Translations under genes and position numbers: made by a program
Shown: positions 1 to 5,738 of the stretch, in pieces
Layout of the letters: every line of letters begins with the position of its first letter
Position numbering within the stretch: position 1 is the stretch's first letter
Source: JBBTCX01 sp038043045
GTDB taxonomy: Bacteria > Planctomycetota > Phycisphaerae > UBA1845
DNA: 5,824 nucleotides
Assembly (NCBI GenBank): GCA_038043045.1
Contig: JBBTCX010000034.1
Coordinates: 1 to 5,824, forward strand
Direction: 5' to 3'
The notes under the pieces: generated by a model
The model's database searches: none
The model's input: the letters and a program-made list of their open reading frames with translations, nothing else
What the model was told of the DNA's origin: nothing

Positions 1-8
1 GAAGGAAC

Positions 9-12
9 GGAG
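9..12 (+). promoter_or_regulatory. Shine-Dalgarno site of A1
   Basis: GGAG lies six bases before the ATG at 19, a normal spacing, and supports that start. Only 18 bases precede the gene, so the promoter is outside the window. Confidence 0.6.
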
Positions 13-18
13 CGCGTC

Positions 19-2823
19 ATGCTTAAGTTCTGTCGGCCCATTCTTTGGGCGTTGGTGTTCGTGTGTTTTCTGCCGGTTTCGGCCAAGGCTCAATGGGTCT
101 ACTTTGATCAGCATCCGTGTGATCCCAGCGCGGACCCCGGGATTTTGGCGGCGGTCTTCGGGGAGTATTGGGAGGAATTTCCCGAGATTGACTGGCTGGC
201 TGATTATTTGCTTTCTTCGGACACGAAGAGCTCTTGCGACCCGCGCATTCCGCACGACGAGAATCCTCCGGACGACCCGTGTACCGAGCCGTGCAGCTGC
301 AGCCCCGATCCGTATTGCGGGTCAAACGACCCTTGTTGTGGAAATTCCGATCCATGCTGTGGGTCGTCGAACCCTTGCTGTGGAAATCCAAACCCCTGTT
401 GCGGGAGTTCCAACCCCTGTTGCGGCAACCCTGATCCCTGTTGCGGAAGCACCGATCCCTGTTGTGGCGATCCAGATCCTTGTTGTGGAAATCCGAACTC
501 GTGTTGCAATCCGTCGAGCTCATGCTGCGGCGATCCCAACCCCTGTTGCAACCCGTCGAGTCCCTGTTGCGGTGATCCTGACCCCTGTTGCGACACATCG
601 AGTCCGTGTTGCGGAAATCCGGACCCGTGCTGCAGCGATCCTTGCTGTGACGATCCAGACCCGTGCTGCGGGAATCCCGATCCTTGCTGCGGGAGTTCCG
701 ACCCGTGTTGCGGCAACACCGATCCCTGCGATCCTGAATGCGGCGACCCTTGTGACCCGGCCTGCATCGACTGCGACGATGACAATGATTGCACGGATGA
801 TTGGTGCGTGGACGGGGAATGCCAACATAGCTCGCCTTGCGTGCCGCCGGAAGTTTGCTGCGGCGGGGAATGCTGCCCGGCGGAAAACTGTTGCCCGGGA
901 TCGACGGCGGGCGTGGGAGGGACATGCTGTGGCACGGTGTGCGAGGAGTGCCTCGACAACGGGGAGTTATCACCCGGGTCGATTGAGCTTTCGGCGAATC
1001 CGGTTTGCGTGGGGGAGACGATCACCTTCACGGTTTTGGGGGTGACCGATTCAGGCGGGAGCAAACGCGAAAACTGCCAGGTGGTGGTTATCCCGCCCGC
1101 GCCGCTCTTGGGGTCATGGGTCGTCACCAAACCCTCCGGCGCTACGATAAGCGGGTCGGGCCTCGCCGCGTCGATCGTGACCGACGAACCCGGTACCTAC
1201 TCGTGCGCCTTCACCGTCACCGCTCCGCGTGAGTGCCCTCCGCCGGGGATCGAGGTGGGTCCGGTGATGGGGATTGCGGGTGGAGTCTCGGCGCTGGTCT
1301 GGGAACCATTCGCTCCGGCAAGCACGCCGCTGGATACGTGTCCCAACAACGGCGATAAAAGAATCTTCCCGGATCATGTGATTCCAAACGATCCCAATTC
1401 TGGAATTCGCAACAAGGTGAAACTAACGGTTTCGACCTCTCCTTCCGTGCCGGGATGCACTGTGTATTTCAAGACGTTTGATGTCGATGATCCGTTCGAT
1501 CAAAACAATCCGAACCTTGCCAACGTCTCTGTAGTGGATAATAATACTTCAGGGCCTGACAATCGCGGCGGGTTAGACCCCGGCGTTGGGCTGTGGAACT
1601 TCGTGACGGATCAACAGGGAAAGGCTTCGATCGCCGTGACGGTCTCGACGCAACCGGGCAACAATTACCGCGCGGCGGCCTCCACGATCCAGAATGCGAT
1701 CGCCTCGGTCACTCAGTCCAACGCCGACGCCAACTCGCCACCCAACAGTGTAGTATTCAGCGACATGCTCACGGTCTGGCGTAAGCTGCACGTGGAGGTG
1801 GATTCGATGGGTGCGGTGACCGGCAACGAAATTTCGACTCCGTTTACCGACTTCGTGGGGTTGGGAACCAATCTCACGGAAATCCGGGGTATGAATTCCA
1901 TCAATGACGGATCGCTCGACCTGGACTCGAAACCGCCGGGCAACGGTCGATTCGAAAACGGCACGGCCATCGTCGGGACGGCGCCGAGTACAATTACACT
2001 ATCTCCGATCGTAGCCAACGGGCACAACAAAGTCACGTTTTCCGGGGTGAGCATCGCGGGCCTGCCGTTTTCGGCTAGGGACAATGATTCGTCCGACAAT
2101 AGCACGATCGGCGGCACGATTACACAGATCGTCAAAGCCGGGGCCAACTCTGTATGGACGCTGAGTGTTACATCTCAAAGCGAAACCCCCATCGACTGGC
2201 CGGACTTTGTGGGCGGAACGCTATCCGTGGGCGGCGGGGCAAGTGTACTCATCGTCGCGGCCACCGGAGCATTTACTCAAATAACCACCAGCGCGCTGAA
2301 TATTCCCTGTGCACTCAAGGACGACGACGACAATACAGTGTTGCCGAAAGCGCCGGACACAACGGCCATGGCCGCCGCGTATCAGCCTGCGTATGTAGTC
2401 CCCGTCTACGATGTTGGCGACAACAACATGAACGTGCCGTTTGTTCTGAATGTAGCAGACAACGATGCGGCCATTGATGCCACATTCGATTGGGATTCGA
2501 GGTCTGCAAACACCCCGAATTTCTGGGTCGCCTACGTTTTGCAGGCGTTCCAGGGTCCGTTTATTAAGGATAATGACCCCAACTCCGGGGTCTTCTGGTT
2601 TGGCGTTATGCCAGGAAGCGGAGGAGGATCACTTATCTTCCTGGAATTGCATCAGGCCCACGAAGGGATCACCAATCCCCTGGCAGAAGAACGAGACACT
2701 GTAGTCCATGAAACCGGACATGCGGTTGGAAATAGCGGTCAGGAAGACGTGACTGACTTCCAATCGCACTTTCTCGCGACGTACCTGGTGAACATCCGTT
2801 CGTCGACACGTCCTTCGCCATAG
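19..2823 (+). CDS. A1: large exported Cys-repeat protein with C-terminal HExxH protease-like domain
   Basis: Unrecognised exported multidomain protein of 934 aa. Residues 1-24 form a Sec signal peptide: a basic start, a hydrophobic core LWALVFVCFL, and AKA before Q25 as a likely signal peptidase I site. Residues 104-234 are 19 tandem units of the DPCCGNP type. Residues 235-311 form a second Cys-rich module with spaced C/D residues and several CC pairs. An Ig-like region follows at about 321-405, then another beta-rich stretch at about 440-580 resembling bacterial Ig-like (Big_1-type) repeats. A WRKLHVEVDSM segment lies at 587-597. The C-terminal domain (731-934) carries an edge-strand-like GGSLIFLEL and then HETGH at 897-901, as in zinc metalloproteases. 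The usual metzincin third ligand (HExxHxxGxxH/D) is absent. E909 and D913, conserved in all three copies of the domain, are alternative candidate ligands. The protein is probably secreted or on the surface. Protease activity is inferred only. B1 follows after 12 bases, so the two are likely co-transcribed. Confidence 0.85.
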   Translation: MLKFCRPILWALVFVCFLPVSAKAQWVYFDQHPCDPSADPGILAAVFGEYWEEFPEIDWLADYLLSSDTKSSCDPRIPHDENPPDDPCTEPCSCSPDPYCGSNDPCCGNSDPCCGSSNPCCGNPNPCCGSSNPCCGNPDPCCGSTDPCCGDPDPCCGNPNSCCNPSSSCCGDPNPCCNPSSPCCGDPDPCCDTSSPCCGNPDPCCSDPCCDDPDPCCGNPDPCCGSSDPCCGNTDPCDPECGDPCDPACIDCDDDNDCTDDWCVDGECQHSSPCVPPEVCCGGECCPAENCCPGSTAGVGGTCCGTVCEECLDNGELSPGSIELSANPVCVGETITFTVLGVTDSGGSKRENCQVVVIPPAPLLGSWVVTKPSGATISGSGLAASIVTDEPGTYSCAFTVTAPRECPPPGIEVGPVMGIAGGVSALVWEPFAPASTPLDTCPNNGDKRIFPDHVIPNDPNSGIRNKVKLTVSTSPSVPGCTVYFKTFDVDDPFDQNNPNLANVSVVDNNTSGPDNRGGLDPGVGLWNFVTDQQGKASIAVTVSTQPGNNYRAAASTIQNAIASVTQSNADANSPPNSVVFSDMLTVWRKLHVEVDSMGAVTGNEISTPFTDFVGLGTNLTEIRGMNSINDGSLDLDSKPPGNGRFENGTAIVGTAPSTITLSPIVANGHNKVTFSGVSIAGLPFSARDNDSSDNSTIGGTITQIVKAGANSVWTLSVTSQSETPIDWPDFVGGTLSVGGGASVLIVAATGAFTQITTSALNIPCALKDDDDNTVLPKAPDTTAMAAAYQPAYVVPVYDVGDNNMNVPFVLNVADNDAAIDATFDWDSRSANTPNFWVAYVLQAFQGPFIKDNDPNSGVFWFGVMPGSGGGSLIFLELHQAHEGITNPLAEERDTVVHETGHAVGNSGQEDVTDFQSHFLATYLVNIRSSTRPSP
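328..720 (+). repeat. 19 tandem heptapeptide (21-base) vicinal-Cys repeats within A1
   Basis: Nineteen copies of a seven-residue unit, consensus [DNS]-P-C-C-G-[NSD]-[PST], run from residue 104 to 234. One unit (the 15th, DPCCS) is shortened to five residues. Units 9, 11 and 13 are variants such as CCNPS and CCDTS. Every unit keeps the CC pair, giving 38 Cys in 131 residues. Because the DNA period is a multiple of three, several other frames also stay open here. Those overlapping frames are artefacts. The role is unknown: a disulphide-stiffened stalk, metal binding, or cross-linking at the cell surface are possible. Confidence 0.95.
2468..2528 (+). repeat. 61-base perfect-identity block shared with A3
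   Basis: This stretch is identical over 61 bases to 5368-5428 in A3. The bases on both sides differ, and the equivalent part of A2 is strongly diverged. It encodes AIDATFDWDSRSANTPNFWV. It looks like a gene-conversion tract or recently exchanged segment. Confidence 0.85.
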
Positions 2824-2826
2824 AAT

Positions 2827-2831
2827 AGGAG
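2827..2831 (+). promoter_or_regulatory. Shine-Dalgarno site of B1
   Basis: AGGAG sits four bases before the ATG at 2836 and seven before a second in-frame ATG at 2839. The second spacing is better. B3's signal peptide also aligns with residue 2 of B1 as its first Met, so 2839 may be the true start. Confidence 0.65.
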
Positions 2832-2835
2832 AACA

Positions 2836-3639
2836 ATGATGTGCAAATATATGATACGTCCATGCTCATTCGTGAGTGCGGTTTGGCTGTCCGCACTGTC
2901 GGGTTCGGCTTGGGGTGGATCCCTCACGGTGCGTGTTGAGCCGCACAAGGCGGTGATCGTTCTAGGCGAACCCGTGCTGATAACCACAACGGTGACCAAT
3001 GAGGGTTCCGAACCCATGAAGCTCAGTCATCACAATGTCCCAACGATTGACCAGCACTCTTTATCTGTTGTTGACCTCATGTTTGGGGCGGATGAAGAGA
3101 ATCTTGAGCACTGGAGCGATTATCTTCGTCCGCTTGGAAAGACCGGACCGAGGACCCTAGCGCCCGACGAAAGTCTCTCTTTTGACCTCGTGATGCTGTA
3201 CAATCGGAAGGACGGCTTCTTCGCCACAACGCCGGGAAAGTACTGGATTCAAGGGCGGGTCGTGATCGCGCCCAGTCCTTATGTCGAGATTCTGACCACA
3301 CCGATCGCAATCGAAGTTCGTGAACCGCCTCGCGCGGAGCGAGCGGTCTGGCAATGGCTCAGCGCGAACAAGGACGAGTATGGCCGACTCGTTCAAGTCC
3401 CGTGGGAAGCGAAACTCTCCGAAGAATTCGTTCAGGAATGCAACCGCATCTGCACCGAAACAACTTCGAGCTATGGCGAATACCTGGCCCTTTTCCTGAG
3501 CCGCTGGTACTGCGAAGGGCCAAACAAAGACGCTGCGAAATCGCAACGATTCGCCGAAATCGCAAAAGTAAAAGCCACCTCCGAAAAAGTCCGAACCGAG
3601 GCCGACAAATTGTTGTCCGGAAAACAACCGACCCCGTGA
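2836..3639 (+). CDS. B1: exported Ig-like/helical two-domain protein
   Basis: Unrecognised exported protein of 267 aa. Residues 1 to about 26 look like a Sec signal peptide (hydrophobic FVSAVWLSALSG, small residues before the mature SLTVRV). There is no lipobox Cys at the cleavage site, so a lipoprotein is unlikely. Residues 29-162 read as an Ig-like beta sandwich: LGEPVLITTTVTN strands, a LAPDESLSFDL segment, then PGKYWIQGRVV. This pattern is common to CARDB-type, macroglobulin-like and BsuPI-type proteinase-inhibitor folds. After the linker REPPRAERA, residues 168-261 are predicted helical and TPR-like (YGEYLALFLSRWY, then KVRTEADKLL). It follows A1 by 12 bases with its own ribosome site, so co-expression is likely. 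It could act as a partner of the A C-terminal domain, but the only evidence is their repeated pairing. The start may be the second ATG (2839). Confidence 0.85.
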   Translation: MMCKYMIRPCSFVSAVWLSALSGSAWGGSLTVRVEPHKAVIVLGEPVLITTTVTNEGSEPMKLSHHNVPTIDQHSLSVVDLMFGADEENLEHWSDYLRPLGKTGPRTLAPDESLSFDLVMLYNRKDGFFATTPGKYWIQGRVVIAPSPYVEILTTPIAIEVREPPRAERAVWQWLSANKDEYGRLVQVPWEAKLSEEFVQECNRICTETTSSYGEYLALFLSRWYCEGPNKDAAKSQRFAEIAKVKATSEKVRTEADKLLSGKQPTP

Positions 3640-3661
3640 CTCTCATTGCGCCGGACAAATA

Positions 3662-4276
3662 GTGGGCGGAACGCTATCTGTGGGCGGCGGTGGCAACGTG
3701 AGTATCGTGGCGGCCAACGGTGGGCTTTCCCTACTGACCACCAGCGCCCTGAACATCCCCTGTACGCTCAAGGATGACGATGACAATACCCTGTTGCCGA
3801 AGGCGCCGGACACTTCGGCCATGGCGCCGGCGTATCAACCGGCCTACGTCGTGCCGGTTTATGACGTTGGTGATAACAGCATGAATGTGCCGTTTGTGGC
3901 AAACGTGCCTGAGGATCCCGTTGAGACGTTGGCCATTCACCGATGGGACTCGAGAACACAAAATGCTCCCGATTTTTGGGTCGCGTACTTGTTGGAAGGC
4001 CTTCAGAGTGCGTCGCGAGATGATCGCGATCCAAACAACGAGGCGTTTTCTTTCGGCGATACGGTGAATATCGCCGGGGGATCGCTCATTTATCTTGAAG
4101 TACATCAACCCCGCGAAGGGGTCGGTAACCCCGTGGCCGAAGAACGAGATACTGTGGTGCACGAGACCGGCCACGCCGTCGGACGGAGCACAGACGAACC
4201 CGTGACCGATGGAGCTTCCAACTTTAAAGCGAATTACTTGAACCACATTCGATCGACAACGAGGCCTTGGCCCTAG
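3662..4276 (+). CDS. A2: orphan copy of the A C-terminal HExxH domain
   Basis: The 204-aa product matches residues 731-934 of A1 end to end, without signal peptide, Cys repeats or Ig regions. HETGHAVG lies at 167-174, followed by the conserved E and VTD that are candidate third ligands. The frame is closed by TAA at 3569-3571, and GTG 3662 is the first start codon after it. It overlaps a TAG (TAGTG) and has no Shine-Dalgarno site. It lies 22 bases after the B1 stop, so translation would need reinitiation or weak initiation. Most codons of the VVHETGHAVG motif differ from A1 only at silent positions, which argues that the protein has been selected. As written it would stay in the cytoplasm. 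Alternatives are a silent donor cassette for A1 or a remnant of a once full-length gene. Confidence 0.6.
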   Translation: MGGTLSVGGGGNVSIVAANGGLSLLTTSALNIPCTLKDDDDNTLLPKAPDTSAMAPAYQPAYVVPVYDVGDNSMNVPFVANVPEDPVETLAIHRWDSRTQNAPDFWVAYLLEGLQSASRDDRDPNNEAFSFGDTVNIAGGSLIYLEVHQPREGVGNPVAEERDTVVHETGHAVGRSTDEPVTDGASNFKANYLNHIRSTTRPWP

Positions 4277-4279
4277 AAG

Positions 4280-4285
4280 AGGAGG
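4280..4285 (+). promoter_or_regulatory. Strong Shine-Dalgarno site of B2
   Basis: AGGAGG lies six bases before the ATG at 4292, close to ideal. It is the strongest ribosome site in the window, although it serves the B copy that carries a nonsense codon. Confidence 0.75.
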
Positions 4286-4291
4286 ATATTA

Positions 4292-5086
4292 ATGGCGAAA
4301 CTCAACGTGTTTATGTTTCCAGTCGTCGCGCTGCTCGTGTTGGTAGCGCCGTCGCTGGCCGCACGGGAAAGTCAATTAGCGGTCCAGGTTGAACTTCAAA
4401 AAACTGTAATGGTCCTGGGAGAGCCGATCATTGTCTCGACCATTGTGCATAATTTGGGATCGGAACCAGTGGAGATTTACCACCAAAACGCACCGACTTA
4501 TGAACTCTACCCACGTTGCGTCGTTGAAGCTCGATTTGGCCCGGATATAGCGCATATGGTTGGGTGGAGCGACGGCCTTAGGAAAGTGAGAAAGACGGGC
4601 CCGAAGCTGCTTCCCCAAGGTGAGAGCATCACCATGGACCTAGTGATATTGTTCAATAGACAAGAGGGCTTTTTCGCTGCGACACAGGGCAAGTACTGGA
4701 TTTAAGGAAGGCTCGTGACTACCACGAACGAAGAATTTGAGGCGCCACCCGTTCAGATCGAAATACGTGAACCTCCCCGCGCGGAGCGAGCGGTGTGGGA
4801 ATGGCTCAACGAACACAAAGACGAATATGGCCGACTCGTTCAAGTCCCGTGGGAAGCGAAACTCTCCGAGGAGTTCGTTCAGGAATGCGACCGCATCTGC
4901 ACCCAGACGAATTCATTGTACGGCGAGTACCTAGCCTTATTTCTGAGCCGTTGGTACCGCGAAGGCCCCAACAAAGACGCCCAGCAATCCGCCCGCTTCG
5001 CCGAAATCGCAAAAGCGAAAGCCACCTCCGAAAAAGTCCGAACCGAGGCCGAAAAATTGTTGTCCGGAAAACAACCGACCCCGTGA
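4292..5086 (+). pseudogene. B2: exported Ig-like/helical protein split by an in-frame TAA
   Basis: This is a full-length homologue of B1 with one internal stop. TAA at 4703-4705 replaces the CAA (Q139) of B1 inside the motif GKYWI-Q-GR, a single C-to-T change. There is no indel and the frame stays open to the TGA at 5084-5086. The pieces are 137 aa (signal peptide plus most of the Ig-like domain) and a possible 123-aa piece from GTG 4715 (last strands plus helical domain). A GGAAGG at 4706-4711 lies three bases before that GTG, so reinitiation is conceivable. The break falls within the Ig-like domain, so two working proteins seem unlikely. The signal peptide (MAKLNVFMFPVVALLVLVAP) has no clear likeness to those of B1 and B3. 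The last 100 or so residues are close to B1. A sequencing error at one base would also explain the stop. Confidence 0.75.
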
Positions 5087-5108
5087 CTCTCATTGCGCCG
5101 GACCATTA

Positions 5109-5723
5109 GTGGGCGGAACGCTTTCGGTCGGTGGTGGTGGGAACGTGAGTATTGTAGCGGCCAACGGTGGGCTTTCCCTACTGACCACCAGCGCGCTGAA
5201 CATCCCCTGTACGCTGAAGGATGACGACGACAATACCCTGTTGCCGAAATTGCCGGACACCTCCGCCATGACACCCGCCTATCAACCGGCGTATGTTGTC
5301 CCCGTCTTCGACGTCGGCGACAACAATATGAACGTGCCGTTTGTGGGGAACGTGGCAGCCAATGGTCCGGCCATTGATGCCACATTCGATTGGGATTCGA
5401 GGTCTGCAAACACCCCGAATTTCTGGGTTGCGTATGTTTTGGCTTCTTTTCAGAGCGCGTTTGACAAGGACAACGACCCGAACTCCGAGGACCGTACGCT
5501 TGGCGCGACTCCACTGACCAGCGGAGGGTGCCTGGTTTTCTTAGAGGTGCATCAAGGCCACGAACAGAGCAGCAATCCCGTTGCCGACGAACAGGACACT
5601 GCGGTTCATGAAACTGGACATGCTGTAGGTAATAGCGCGAATGAACCCGTCACCGACGGAAACTCCAACTTCAAGACTAACTATTTGGCACACATCCGGT
5701 CTGCAACGCGACCGGATCCATGA
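5109..5723 (+). CDS. A3: second orphan copy of the A C-terminal HExxH domain
   Basis: This 204-aa product is the same length as A2 and homologous to A1 residues 731-934. Its first 47 residues are identical to A2 although many codons differ silently. From about residue 77 it follows A1 instead, including the perfect 61-base block at 5368-5428. HETGHAVG is at 167-174 and the downstream E and VTD are kept. As in A2, the GTG start overlaps TAG, lies 22 bases after the B2 stop, and has no Shine-Dalgarno site or signal peptide. It is either a small cytoplasmic protein made by reinitiation or a silent recombination cassette. The intact frame and silent changes favour past or present translation. Confidence 0.6.
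   Translation: MGGTLSVGGGGNVSIVAANGGLSLLTTSALNIPCTLKDDDDNTLLPKLPDTSAMTPAYQPAYVVPVFDVGDNNMNVPFVGNVAANGPAIDATFDWDSRSANTPNFWVAYVLASFQSAFDKDNDPNSEDRTLGATPLTSGGCLVFLEVHQGHEQSSNPVADEQDTAVHETGHAVGNSANEPVTDGNSNFKTNYLAHIRSATRPDP
5368..5428 (+). repeat. 61-base perfect-identity block shared with A1
   Basis: Identical to 2468-2528 in A1, with mismatches directly outside both ends. It is the second member of the suspected gene-conversion pair. Confidence 0.85.
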
Positions 5724-5724
5724 G

Positions 5725-5729
5725 AGAGG
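5725..5729 (+). promoter_or_regulatory. Shine-Dalgarno site of B3
   Basis: AGAGG lies nine bases before the ATG at 5739, just after the A3 stop. It supports this start for the partial gene. Confidence 0.55.
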
Positions 5730-5738
5730 TAGCCAGAA

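Larger units (their letters stand above)
2199..3649 (+). repeat. Tandem unit 1: A1 3' part plus B1
   Basis: First copy of a direct repeat of about 1.45 kb. It begins at the heptamer GCCGGAC (2199-2205) inside A1 and ends just before the next GCCGGAC (3650). It contains the last 204 codons of A1, the 12-base gap, the whole of B1 and the start of the B-A spacer. The homologous GTGGGCGGAACG occurs at 2209, 3662 and 5109, giving periods of 1453 and 1447 bases. Confidence 0.9.
3650..5096 (+). repeat. Tandem unit 2: A2 plus B2
   Basis: Second full copy of the repeat, from the GCCGGAC heptamer at 3650-3656 to just before the one at 5097-5103. It carries a truncated A (A2) and a nonsense-interrupted B (B2). 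Its edges are nearly identical to those of unit 3. The middle (A2 3' half, B2 5' half) is the most diverged of the three units. Confidence 0.9.

Noticed and set aside
328..720. CRISPR-like repeat array
   Set aside because: The repeats are contiguous 21-base coding units with no unique spacers and lie inside an open reading frame.
204..1130. Long antisense open frames (and a + strand alternative frame at 104-1045) across the Cys-repeat region
   Set aside because: The 21-base tandem repeat has a period divisible by three, so every frame repeats without stops. The translations are low-complexity shadows, whereas the A1 frame has a signal peptide, a ribosome site and conserved domains.
3640..3661. 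Terminator or promoter in the 22-base B-A spacers (also 5087-5108)
   Set aside because: No inverted repeat, T-run or -10/-35-like pair fits in the spacer. The sequence is conserved only as part of the repeated unit.
3354..3662. Separate 102-aa frame overlapping the end of B1, with a similar frame at 4795-5109 over B2
   Set aside because: Its recurrence merely follows from the conserved B sequence. It has no ribosome site, it is in the wrong frame relative to B, and its translation is Arg-rich and unlike a real protein.
4703..4705. Stop-codon reassignment (TAA as Gln)
   Set aside because: A2 also has an upstream in-frame TAA that bounds it, A1 and A2 end on TAG, and B1, B2 and A3 end on TGA. 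One TAA in one paralogue is better explained by a point mutation, so I do not claim a variant code.
4879..5514. 211-codon antisense frame over B2/A3
   Set aside because: It spans two well-supported + strand frames and a repeat junction, is not kept as an equivalent long frame in the other units, and has a Ser/Arg/His-rich shadow composition.
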